DNA of 7,529 nucleotides, taken from assembly GCA_020024465.1 (NCBI GenBank), contig JAHHTT010000077.1, positions 1 through 7,529 of the forward strand. Direction: 5' to 3'. Below, one piece after another: positions 1-6,186 of this stretch; positions within the stretch are counted from its first letter, which is position 1, and each line of letters opens with the position of its first letter. Source of the DNA: Odoribacter sp. (lineage in GTDB: Bacteria > Bacteroidota > Bacteroidia > Bacteroidales > Marinifilaceae). The position numbers were made by a program, and so were the translations under genes. The notes beneath the pieces are model-generated. The model saw only the letters and a list, made by a program, of their open reading frames with translations. It did not search any database and was not told the DNA's origin.

Positions 1-2
1 AT

Positions 3-155
3 AAACATCCCATAAAACCTGGTGAAACTGGAGAAATACGAATTGTATTTAAGCCAAATTCGCTGGGCACATTTTTGAAAACAATAGAGGTATATTGTAA
101 TACACTTGAGCGAGTTGTAAATTTAAAACTACGTGGTACTGTAAAAGAAAGCTGA
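3..155 (+). CDS. DUF1573 family protein, C-terminal end (partial)
   Basis: The reading frame is open from the window edge and ends at TGA 153-155, giving the last 50 residues of a protein whose start lies outside. The visible part reads as one immunoglobulin-like beta-sandwich of the DUF1573 type: a proline-glycine turn (KPGETGEI), an alternating strand ending in VFKPN, a second strand KTIEVYCNT, and the closing strand LKLRGTVKES. This PGE...G...V.F.P...G...K.I.V..N...L.L.G.V pattern is typical of the family, which in Bacteroidales is usually secreted or lipid-anchored and has no established biochemical role. It sits just upstream of a thioredoxin-fold gene and a propeller lipoprotein gene, a grouping often seen in this order, so the three are probably co-transcribed. 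Family assignment is fairly secure; function is unknown. Confidence 0.8.
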   Translation, partial: KHPIKPGETGEIRIVFKPNSLGTFLKTIEVYCNTLERVVNLKLRGTVKES

Positions 156-209
156 TTTTTAAGTGTTAGTACAAAATATAAATGGATGTCCCTAAAAACC
201 AAATATTTA

Positions 210-713
210 ATGAAAAAGATTTTTTATTTGATAATAGTTATTGCCATAAGTGGGCTTGTTGTGATTAATCTTAGCTGTTTGGAAAAGCGGAAATGCTTAA
301 AAACAATGCAAAATGATTATTCATTTATCATTGGCAAAAAAATAGACTTCACTACCATTGATACAACACAGCATAATCTTGAAGATACCTCTACTTATAT
401 ACTAAGCATTATTACCCCTACATGCGAGGACTGCTATGTAAAAATAAACAAGTGGAGTCATCTTGTAGACGAAAATCAACATCTCAAAGTTATTTTTGTA
501 GTAACAGGCGATGAATTTGAGCGATTGGATGAGATTGTAAAAGAAAAGAAAGATTTGCATTTTTTGTTTGACTATGATAGTGTGTTTCAAAAAAAGAATC
601 CACATATATTGCTTAGTCAAACTTATTTGATTGAGAATAATACTATTATTTTATGTGGCGAACCTTTACAGAACAAAATGGTGATGAATATTTTTATGGA
701 TTATATAAAATAA
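210..713 (+). CDS. Membrane-anchored thioredoxin-like protein with CEDC motif
   Basis: This 167-residue protein starts with MKK and a hydrophobic stretch (residues 4-20) ending in NLSC, so Cys23 may be lipidated, although Asn at -3 makes the lipobox poor; it may simply be a signal anchor. An in-frame ATG at 186 would put eight polar residues before the signal, so 210 is preferred. After an IGKKIDF segment (about 41-47) comes a strand followed by TPTCEDCYVKI, placing a CxxC redox-type motif at Cys72-Cys75 at the start of a helix, as in thioredoxin/TlpA folds. Two more strand-like segments (93-99, 117-121) and SQTYLIENNTIIL (136-148) match the rest of the fold, but the usual cis-proline before the TxxLI strand is a serine. 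Role: probably periplasmic thiol-disulfide chemistry, or a redox-dead relative. It lies 6 bases before the propeller gene and 54 after the DUF1573 gene, as in one operon. Confidence 0.75.
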   Translation: MKKIFYLIIVIAISGLVVINLSCLEKRKCLKTMQNDYSFIIGKKIDFTTIDTTQHNLEDTSTYILSIITPTCEDCYVKINKWSHLVDENQHLKVIFVVTGDEFERLDEIVKEKKDLHFLFDYDSVFQKKNPHILLSQTYLIENNTIILCGEPLQNKMVMNIFMDYIK

Positions 714-719
714 GAAAAC

Positions 720-1808
720 ATGAAATACTTACAATTATTTGTTTTTATTCTATCACTAGTAGCATGTGACAATAACAAAGTTAAATATCATTGTCAGGTG
801 ATAGAAAACAGTAAATTTGAGATGTTTCCTGCTATGATGCTGGTGGCAGAAGAGTTCGTGCTAGATGATTCGACACTGCTTGAGCCTTTTCGTTTGTGGA
901 TACAGGATTCATTGTTGGTTGTTTTTGACTATCCGGTAGGAGATAATCGCTTTTTAAAATACTATTCACTGAATTCAGGGAAGTTGTTACGTAGTTTTGG
1001 TACCATAGGACGAGGTCCCAATGAATATCTGACACCGGAAGTTCATTGGGATACGGATAACACTTTTTTGTTGACAGAGAAATTGAGATATTCCGTATTA
1101 AATAACGATAGTTTATTGCATAGCACTACCTATCAACCAATAAAGCAAAATGTTCAGGCTGGAATAATCGCAGCCTCTGCTGTCTATTTGCTGAATGATT
1201 CTCTTATGCTGATTCATTCTAATATGTCTGACGAGCAATTCTCTATAAACAATAGGATTACAGGGGAATATATAACAAAATACACCAATTATCCTTGTTT
1301 TGTTTCTGATGCTAGAATGAATGATTTTATCTCGAATTCCAATGTCTACTTTGCTTATTATTTATTGAGACCGAGGAGTAAGGATTCTCTTGCCATTGTG
1401 TATAAACGCTTTCCTGTTGTAGATATTGTTGCGTTGAAAGATTTCAGCACAAAGCGAATCCAGTTTCCTATTGACAAAGACGTAAACCATGTACAGGTTA
1501 TGGATAAATTAAATGCCCGTATAGATAATAAGGTAATATATTATACAAGTTTTTATAGCACTGAGAATTATTTTTATCTGTTGTATAATCCTATTCCTAC
1601 AATGCGAGACCCTAAATATGTTAAAAGTTTTGAAATTCAACAGTTTAACTGGCAGGGTGATTTAATGATGCGGTACAAAATGGATAGGTCTATTAGGGAA
1701 TTTTGTGTAGATGAAAAAGAACAAAAAATTTATGCTACAAGTGTAGGTAATGATGAAGATTTCTCTGTAAAAATTTGGACGTATGATATGAAGAAAAATT
1801 TGCGATAA
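720..1808 (+). CDS. BF3164-type six-bladed beta-propeller lipoprotein (first copy)
   Basis: A 362-residue protein with a clear lipoprotein signal: MKYLQLFVFILS then lipobox LVAC, so Cys16 is the lipidated residue. The body matches the Bacteroidales BF3164/TolB-like propeller family: RSFGTIGRGPNEYL (91-104) is the family's FG..G.GP.E.. turn, and the C-terminal blade carries FNWQGDL...MDRSIREFCVDEKEQKIYATS (about 309-340), the F.W.G.......D..I..F.VD.....IYA signature. Length is normal for the family. These lipoproteins are expected in the outer membrane, but their ligands are not established, and no enzyme active site is apparent. The start is fixed by the signal peptide, and the gene begins 6 bases after the thioredoxin-like gene ends, indicating one transcript. 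A 195-base gap with RNA-like pairing follows. It shares architecture with the protein at 6187-7245 but is clearly diverged from it. Confidence 0.85.
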   Translation: MKYLQLFVFILSLVACDNNKVKYHCQVIENSKFEMFPAMMLVAEEFVLDDSTLLEPFRLWIQDSLLVVFDYPVGDNRFLKYYSLNSGKLLRSFGTIGRGPNEYLTPEVHWDTDNTFLLTEKLRYSVLNNDSLLHSTTYQPIKQNVQAGIIAASAVYLLNDSLMLIHSNMSDEQFSINNRITGEYITKYTNYPCFVSDARMNDFISNSNVYFAYYLLRPRSKDSLAIVYKRFPVVDIVALKDFSTKRIQFPIDKDVNHVQVMDKLNARIDNKVIYYTSFYSTENYFYLLYNPIPTMRDPKYVKSFEIQQFNWQGDLMMRYKMDRSIREFCVDEKEQKIYATSVGNDEDFSVKIWTYDMKKNLR

Positions 1809-1828
1809 ATAAATATAATGTTTAATGC

Positions 1829-1884
1829 GAAGAGTCAAATAGAAAGGTTACGCTTCTGTGTATATATTTCGACACACACTCTTC
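1829..1884 (+). other. Paired leader element with 7-bp closing stem
   Basis: GAAGAGT at 1829-1835 is perfectly complementary to ACTCTTC at 1878-1884. Inside it, TGTGT (1857-1861) pairs with ACACA (1872-1876), and a weaker AGAA/TTCT pairing (1841-1844 with 1853-1856 region) is possible, giving a compact branched fold just upstream of a strong Shine-Dalgarno sequence. No T-run follows, so it is not an ordinary terminator for the propeller gene. It may be the 3' end of the upstream mRNA or part of the leader of the peptide gene at 2004. The pairing is seen; the function is inferred and uncertain. Confidence 0.4.
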
Positions 1885-1896
1885 TTAGCTAAAGAA

Positions 1897-1914
1897 AAGG
1901 AGGTCATTATGTAA
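1897..1914 (+). promoter_or_regulatory. Perfect Shine-Dalgarno followed by ATG-TAA start-stop
   Basis: AAGGAGGT at 1897-1904 is followed, after five bases from the end of GGAGG, by ATG at 1909-1911 and immediately by the stop TAA at 1912-1914. Strong Shine-Dalgarno sequences are rare in Bacteroidota, and this one is better than that of any gene in the window, yet the only well-spaced start codon encodes one methionine. A regulatory start-stop upstream of the peptide gene is possible; a remnant of a lost gene start is the alternative. The motif is certain; its role is not. Confidence 0.4.
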
Positions 1915-2003
1915 AAATTAAAGAAAGATTTTATAATAATAAAATGCAAGGCGCATCGTATGAATTTATATTAAAAATAGCACAACAATTAAATCAAATA
2001 ATT

Positions 2004-2297
2004 ATGAAGAAAAAATTATTCGTATTTGGAGGAAGCCTGTTATTTGCCCTATTCACGATTATAAATGTAAATATGGAAAGAAGGAATAAATCCTTTATGA
2101 CAACTATTTTGTCTAATATAGAAGCATATGCAAGTTCCTCTGAAGGAGAGATGGGAGGACGTAAATGTGGAAGAGCTGCTTATACTTGGACTGTAGTGGA
2201 TGAAAGTGTCTCACCGGAAAAAATAGAACATTTTGTGCAATGTGTGAAAGGGTGTCCAGATAAAAGAGGAGTTGATCCTCTATTTCAAAATTGTTAA
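2004..2297 (+). CDS. NVEALA-like secreted peptide precursor, four cysteines
   Basis: The start at 2004 gives a 97-residue product beginning MKKKLFVFGG plus a hydrophobic segment (residues 5-20). An in-frame ATG at 1944 would add 20 residues ahead of this signal and is rejected. After the signal comes INVNM (20-24), then ILSNIEAYAS (35-44), matching the layout of Bacteroides NVEALA proteins (MKKK-hydrophobic-FNVN...-L.NVEALA), with NIEAYA as a variant motif. In that family the motif marks the end of a leader, so the mature part would be about residues 44-97 and contain Cys55, Cys80, Cys84 and Cys97, enough for two disulfides in an oxidising compartment. NVEALA genes commonly lie beside propeller lipoprotein genes; here one lies upstream, but downstream the region is occupied by a mobile-element remnant on the other strand. 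The cargo function is unknown. Confidence 0.7.
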   Translation: MKKKLFVFGGSLLFALFTIINVNMERRNKSFMTTILSNIEAYASSSEGEMGGRKCGRAAYTWTVVDESVSPEKIEHFVQCVKGCPDKRGVDPLFQNC

Positions 2298-2307
2298 ATC
2301 TATATAC

Positions 2308-2335
2308 GAGAGAGGGGTTAATCCCCTTCCTCTTT
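2308..2335 (+). terminator. Probable terminator after the four-cysteine peptide gene
   Basis: GGGG at 2314-2317 pairs with CCCC at 2323-2326 around a TTAAT loop. The stem continues outward through A-T and G-U pairs, one A/C mismatch, and three more pairs to G2308-C2332, for about ten pairs in all. A short TTT run follows, ten bases after the peptide gene's stop codon. The U-tract is weak, so termination efficiency is uncertain. Confidence 0.55.
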
Positions 2336-2392
2336 GTATAACTAATATTTTTAAGCATCCTTACTTCTAAGATAAAAGAGATGTTCATGTAT

Positions 2393-3686
2393 TTACCAAA
2401 TTAATTCATCTAGAGCAAGAATATAAATAATGAATTCGACTGTATTAAGAGAGAGGGCAACCTGTGTCTTGTGCCCTTCTGCCATTGAAACCGTTTCTGC
2501 TTTCCCTTGCTTCTTGTCTGGATTCCAACGGTAAAAACGAGGACGGTTTTCCTGGGTATCAAATCTGACATAGGCACTGAATGGTTGTCTGGCTTTGTCG
2601 GTCATGTTCCTGATGTAGAGTGTCCGTCCTTTGTTCAGTGCCTGCTGCTGTTTTTCGGACAGCTCCACACCACAGATTTTGGAAGAGATTCCTTGTTGCT
2701 GTCGGGTACGGATATTTTGCGCTTCGCTGAATTTTACACTATCGGCAAATTTGAATTCAATACCCCGTTTTTCAGCATTTATTTGAAGGGTTGCATCGAA
2801 TGTTTTGCCGCTTTTAGCCTGCATGCCTTCTACGGTGATGGCTTTCCCATTGGCAAGATCTTCCTGCTGCTGTTGGGAAAGAGTCACACCTTTGATTTCT
2901 GTCGGAATCCGGACACGATTGCTTTTAAGGGCTACCAGTTCGTTGGTCAGCGGATCAATGGATACGAATGCCTGGAACGGTTCTCCGTTCTTTGGGGTGA
3001 CTTCTGCTATCCTTCTGAGATTGCCTGTCGTAAGAAGATTGGTTTTGTCCTCTCCGGTGAATTGCACTCCCATAAAAGGATAATCAAGTTTGGGCTCCTT
3101 ACGGATAGTGTGTATGGCAAGGGTTAGATTTCCTTCTGCATTTTCGCGGAAAGCAAGACGTGCTTCTGTATATATTGTCCTGTCTCCGAAAGGTATGGTT
3201 ATCGGAACCAGGTTGCTCTTGCCCCAACTGAGCATTTTTTCAAGATTGCCAGAATCAAGAAGTTGTTCCCGGCTCAATCCGATTGCGGACAGTTCCTCCC
3301 AGTCTATACGGGTCTCGTCAACCTTGCCGAGTTGCTCTTTGAGTGAATATTCTTCAAGGTTTACCTGCATCAGCTTGATGGTATCCTCGTTCTCTTCCGG
3401 CTTTTGAAGCATTTCCCATAATACATTGACAGAGGCTTCCACCTTGTCTGCCACTATCCTGTAAAGTCCGAAATGGAAAGGGTCTTTGAATTGCTTGCTG
3501 AGATTTTCAATAAAATTCTTGAAAAGGCTGTCATTCTTACGGAACTTCATGAAATGTCTGGAATTGGCATCAAGGGGTTCTACCGTTTTAATGTTGCCTT
3601 GTGAATCCATGGCAGAAACTACTGACAGCTTCTTCTTGTCTTTTTCCTCCAGATACGAGGATGAAATCGTTGGTGTTTACGTCCAT
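2393..3686 (-). pseudogene. DUF4099/DUF3945 conjugative-transposon gene, frameshifted and 3'-replaced
   Basis: The long open frame (start ATG 3610, 405 codons) resembles proteins of Bacteroidales conjugative transposons. A DUF4099-like N-terminal part (FIENLSKQFKDP..., WEELSAIGLSREQL) is followed by three DUF3945-like repeats at about residues 180-236, 240-287 and 313-363, each G-V-x-(L/F)-(S/T)...L..G......F.A. ATG 3610 is not the natural start. A better N-terminus begins at ATG 3686 (MDVNTNDFILV) in another frame, and removing one base near 3653 joins it to LEEKDKKKLSVVSAMDSQG, restoring a typical family start. At the other end similarity stops at GHKTQVA (near 2456), after which about 20 unrelated, A+T-rich codons run to the stop. 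The body is about 45% G+C, clearly higher than its neighbours. It is therefore a decayed fragment left by a mobile element; no integrase, transposase or repeat was seen with it. Family members take part in element maintenance, but their exact function is not established. Confidence 0.75.
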
Positions 3687-3715
3687 ATCTTACATATATT
3701 TTATGATTTGAACAT

Positions 3716-3723
3716 CAAAAATA
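3716..3723 (-). promoter_or_regulatory. Possible -7 promoter element for the DUF3945 remnant
   Basis: Read on the - strand this is TATTTTTG, a full match to the Bacteroides TAnnTTTG -7 element, 29 bases before ATG 3686. A TTG occurs 22 bases further upstream, slightly wider than the usual 19-21. The region is A+T-rich, so a chance match is possible. Confidence 0.3.
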
Positions 3724-3807
3724 TACGTAACTTATACACCTATTACAATTCCGATAATATTAGGCAAGATGATGGAAAATTATGGAAGTCTAAGTTGTCT
3801 TCTTAAA

Positions 3808-4494
3808 TTAAATACAAGTAACCAATTTGTAACCAACTCCAAATTCATTTTTAATATAGATTGAATGGGTTGACTTAAATTTTTTATTAAGTATACAAAT
3901 ATAACGAGTAAGAGATCTTTCTTTTTCAAAAGAATGAAATCCCCATAAATTTTCACACATTTCAACAGAGGGGATTGTTTCGTTAATACGAAGACAGAAC
4001 AGCCAAAGAATACGGCTTTCCATGCTCTTTAGTTCTTCTTTTTTACCTTGTACAATAAGTTGATGCGTATTTTTGTTAAATGTGGTTGAAGGAGAAATAT
4101 GAAATAAACCATCATCTTTTTCCATCATACTTTTTTGCACTCTGGCAATAGCTTTGTCAATACGGGCTTTTACTTCATCTATACTACATCCTTTTACTAA
4201 ATAGTCATCGGCACCTTCATAGAGAGCGTGATTGTGATTAAGAGAACTGAGAATAATAATTGGAACTTCTCCTCCATTTTCTCGAATAAGGCGGATTAAC
4301 TCATGTCCATCTTTACCTGGAATATCCATGTCAAGTAATATAAGATCCCATATCCTGTGTTGATATAAATCCCATGCTTCATTTCCATCTTTTGCTATTT
4401 CGATGGAAAACCCCGCATCTTCCAATATCTCCGAGTAAATCAGTGCAGCTGTTGCATTGTCTTCAGCATATAGTATTTTTATTTTTTTGTCCAT
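3808..4494 (-). CDS. OmpR/PhoB-family response regulator
   Basis: A 228-residue two-domain regulator. The receiver (1-120) has the acidic pair Glu11-Asp12, phosphoacceptor Asp55 in LILLDMDIPGKDG, Ser83 in IIILSS as the switch hydroxyl, and Lys101 in DDYLVKG. The conserved proline after that lysine is replaced by glycine, an atypical beta5-alpha5 turn. The C-terminal part (about 130-228) is an OmpR-type winged helix: SMESRILWLFCL, the recognition-helix region SLTRYICILNKKF and the wing hairpin IYIKNEFGVGYKLV. It should act as a cytoplasmic DNA-binding regulator phosphorylated by the kinase encoded immediately upstream. Its ATG lies inside the end of the kinase gene (16-base overlap), suggesting translational coupling and cognate pairing. 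Probable targets are the repeated sites at 5861-5879 and 7260-7278. It ends 122 bases from the start of the mobile-element remnant. Confidence 0.92.
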   Translation of the reverse strand: MDKKIKILYAEDNATAALIYSEILEDAGFSIEIAKDGNEAWDLYQHRIWDLILLDMDIPGKDGHELIRLIRENGGEVPIIILSSLNHNHALYEGADDYLVKGCSIDEVKARIDKAIARVQKSMMEKDDGLFHISPSTTFNKNTHQLIVQGKKEELKSMESRILWLFCLRINETIPSVEMCENLWGFHSFEKERSLTRYICILNKKFKSTHSIYIKNEFGVGYKLVTCI

Positions 4495-5855
4495 TTTCTT
4501 ATTTTAATTGTAAATATACATCCATTTTCGGGGGTACTGTTTATTTTGATGATTCCTTTATGCAATTTAATTACGGAATAGACATAATGTAAACCAAGAC
4601 CATAACCTACATTACTTTTACCGGCATCCTTTTCTGTTATTCGATAGTATTTATCAAAGATAAATTTTTGTTTTTCTTTGGGTATTCCAGGACCATCATC
4701 TATTACTTTGATTACAAGAGATTTATCTTCTTGAAAACATTTAATAGAAATAGACGGACTTTCTTTTCCATACTTGATAGCATTGTCAAGTAAATTACGG
4801 ATAGCACATATTAGATGAAATTGTGAAGCATAGACAACAGAACTCGGCAATAAATATTGTAAATCGAAATGAATAACTTTGTTAGGATTTGCAGCCTTCT
4901 CTTCTTGAATCAAGGAGAGAAGCCCTTGTTTTAAATCAAATTCTATTTTGTCTAACTGAATGCTTGTAGATGCAAACAGTGTTTTCATGACTTCCTGCGA
5001 ACCATTTTGTAGGTGTTCTATTTCCTGAAAAATAAATTGGATTTTATCCTGACCTTTTTTGTCTTCAGGGGATATTGATTTCCTTTGAAGTAGTTCTGTC
5101 ATGGCTTTAACGCTATTCAAAGGAGTTTTCCAGTCATGAATAATTTTATACATCATATCTTCCTGATATTTAGACAACATCCGCATAAAACTAAATAGAT
5201 AAACAATCCCTATCATAAGAAGAATAAATAACAATGTGATAATGCATATTGTCAATAAGCTATTCCAGTTATCCTTTAAAAATATCAGAAAAGGAAAATT
5301 GTAATATATCTGCAAAGACTCGCCGTCAATGAAACCTAGTATATAACTTTTTGACGAAATCATATTTGATATATTTACTTGTAGACTTGGAAACCGGTCT
5401 ATAACATTATTTAAGCTGTCGCTTTTATGAATGACAAAATTGATATGCTTAGAACAAAAAGCAGCATTAGTATGTAATATACTATCTAAGTGTTTAAGCG
5501 GAGCTAAATTGTTTATACGTAATTCATACATAGCTCTAAGCATAAGCTCTTCCTGCATTTCAGTTGAATCGGTTTTGAAGTCATACCGAACTTGATTTCT
5601 CAAGATTGTTATGGTTTGATTATCCGGATTAAACGAGACTATATTAGAGTGAAGAGGGTCGTATGAATATAGCATATCATAAGGTCGGACATATGAATCA
5701 ATACTATGACCAACTATTGAATCCATCAGTTTCTGCCATTGTAATTTTTCAGATTGATAGATTGATTTTATGGCAAAGAATTGATTTATCCATAGAATGG
5801 TAAAGATTATAATAATAATGCCAGCTATCGGTTTGATACTATACCTTGACAACAT
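4479..5855 (-). CDS. Membrane sensor histidine kinase
   Basis: A 458-residue kinase with a transmembrane segment at about 9-28, an extracytoplasmic sensor of about 165 residues (30-195) that I do not recognise, and a second membrane segment at about 198-224. The cytoplasmic part has the H-box IIHDWKTPLNS with phosphoacceptor His240 (HDWKTP instead of the common HELRTP), then the HATPase signatures: N-box IRNLLDNAIKYG (352-363), G1 VIDDGPGIP (384-392), F-box FDKYYRI (400-406) and G2 GYGLGL (417-422). All residues needed for autophosphorylation and ATP binding appear present. It precedes and overlaps the response regulator gene by 16 bases and is transcribed divergently from a peptide/lipoprotein operon. 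A palindromic candidate operator begins only five bases before its ATG, so autoregulation is plausible. The signal sensed is unknown; the sensor faces the periplasm, where the neighbouring peptides would travel. Confidence 0.93.
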   Translation of the reverse strand: MLSRYSIKPIAGIIIIIFTILWINQFFAIKSIYQSEKLQWQKLMDSIVGHSIDSYVRPYDMLYSYDPLHSNIVSFNPDNQTITILRNQVRYDFKTDSTEMQEELMLRAMYELRINNLAPLKHLDSILHTNAAFCSKHINFVIHKSDSLNNVIDRFPSLQVNISNMISSKSYILGFIDGESLQIYYNFPFLIFLKDNWNSLLTICIITLLFILLMIGIVYLFSFMRMLSKYQEDMMYKIIHDWKTPLNSVKAMTELLQRKSISPEDKKGQDKIQFIFQEIEHLQNGSQEVMKTLFASTSIQLDKIEFDLKQGLLSLIQEEKAANPNKVIHFDLQYLLPSSVVYASQFHLICAIRNLLDNAIKYGKESPSISIKCFQEDKSLVIKVIDDGPGIPKEKQKFIFDKYYRITEKDAGKSNVGYGLGLHYVYSVIKLHKGIIKINSTPENGCIFTIKIRKWTKK

Positions 5856-5860
5856 ATAAA

Positions 5861-5879
5861 TTGTAACAATTTTACAATA
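5861..5879. promoter_or_regulatory. Candidate response-regulator operator, copy 1
   Basis: TTGTAACAATTTTACAATA contains the inverted repeat TTGTAA-5 bases-TTACAA (5861-5877) and is identical at 16 of 19 positions to 7260-7278. The two share the exact 13-mer AACAATTTTACAA. It lies five bases before the kinase ATG on the - strand and ends 31 bases before the candidate -7 element of the divergent peptide operon, so it could activate one side and repress the other. Binding by the regulator encoded at 3808-4494 is inferred. Confidence 0.55.
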
Positions 5880-5910
5880 AATGCCCCTTTTTATAATAAG
5901 AAACTATCTT

Positions 5911-5918
5911 CATATTTG
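5911..5918 (+). promoter_or_regulatory. Candidate -7 element of the peptide/lipoprotein operon
   Basis: CATATTTG differs from TAnnTTTG only at the first base. It begins 34 bases after the last base of the shared 13-mer, the same distance as at 7310, and transcription from it would give a leader of roughly 40 bases before ATG 5967. No good -33 TTTG precedes it, as expected of an activator-dependent promoter. Confidence 0.5.
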
Positions 5919-5966
5919 CATTGTAATAATTCCATTTTTTTCAACACAAAAATAATAATTAAAGTC

Positions 5967-6173
5967 ATGAGAAAAAAAATAACGATTACTATTTTGATTC
6001 TTTTAAGTATGCTTGTCAATTCCCGTTTAAATTTTGCAGGGAATAAATTTAGAGACCAATTAGAACAGGTTGAAATTTTATCAAATCCTGAAAACGCTTT
6101 AAGTCCTTGTGTTGCTGTTGGAGGATGGTGTTTTAGTACTGGAAGACCAACCAAAGGATTACATATAATATAA
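5967..6173 (+). CDS. Short NVEALA-like secreted peptide precursor, CX6C
   Basis: The 68-residue product starts MRKKITITILILLSML, a basic-hydrophobic export signal. This fixes ATG 5967; an in-frame ATG at 5916 would prefix 17 residues and overlap the promoter. Then come RLNFAG (20-25), aligning with the FNVN position of NVEALA proteins, and ILSNPENALSPC (37-48), a divergent NVEALA-like motif. If processing follows that motif, the released peptide is only about 22-23 residues, with Cys48 and Cys55 spaced CX6C, a small Gly-Gly-Trp loop between them, and a basic tail ending GLHII. One intramolecular disulfide is possible. It is shorter than the usual NVEALA protein and has half the cysteines of the paralogue at 2004. 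It lies 13 bases before the propeller lipoprotein gene, so the two are co-transcribed, divergently from the kinase. Family assignment rests on layout and context more than on strong identity; activity is unknown. Confidence 0.6.
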   Translation: MRKKITITILILLSMLVNSRLNFAGNKFRDQLEQVEILSNPENALSPCVAVGGWCFSTGRPTKGLHII

Positions 6174-6186
6174 AACGTTTAAAGCC

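Noticed and set aside
186..209. Upstream ATG at 186 for the thioredoxin-like gene
   Set aside because: It would add eight residues ahead of a clear MKK-hydrophobic export signal; ATG 210 is more plausible.
2507..3127. A 206-codon open frame on the + strand
   Set aside because: It is entirely antisense to the DUF3945 body, whose - strand translation gives coherent repeated domains; the + strand translation shows no recognisable domain or plausible start context.
2393..3740. Target-site duplications or terminal inverted repeats around the mobile-element remnant
   Set aside because: I compared the flanks by eye and found no convincing matching repeat at the two edges.
3784..3804. GAAG/CTTC pairing after the response regulator gene as a terminator
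   Set aside because: Only four pairs with a ten-base loop and no T-run on the - strand.
5891..6154. An 87-codon - strand frame opposite the short peptide gene
   Set aside because: It overlaps the promoter and coding region of the + strand peptide, which has a signal sequence, family-like layout and operon spacing; the - strand product has none of these.
5967..6173. The short peptide as a double-glycine-leader bacteriocin
   Set aside because: The leader is a hydrophobic export signal rather than a double-glycine leader, and no C39 peptidase transporter is in the window; the Gly-Gly lies inside the cysteine loop.
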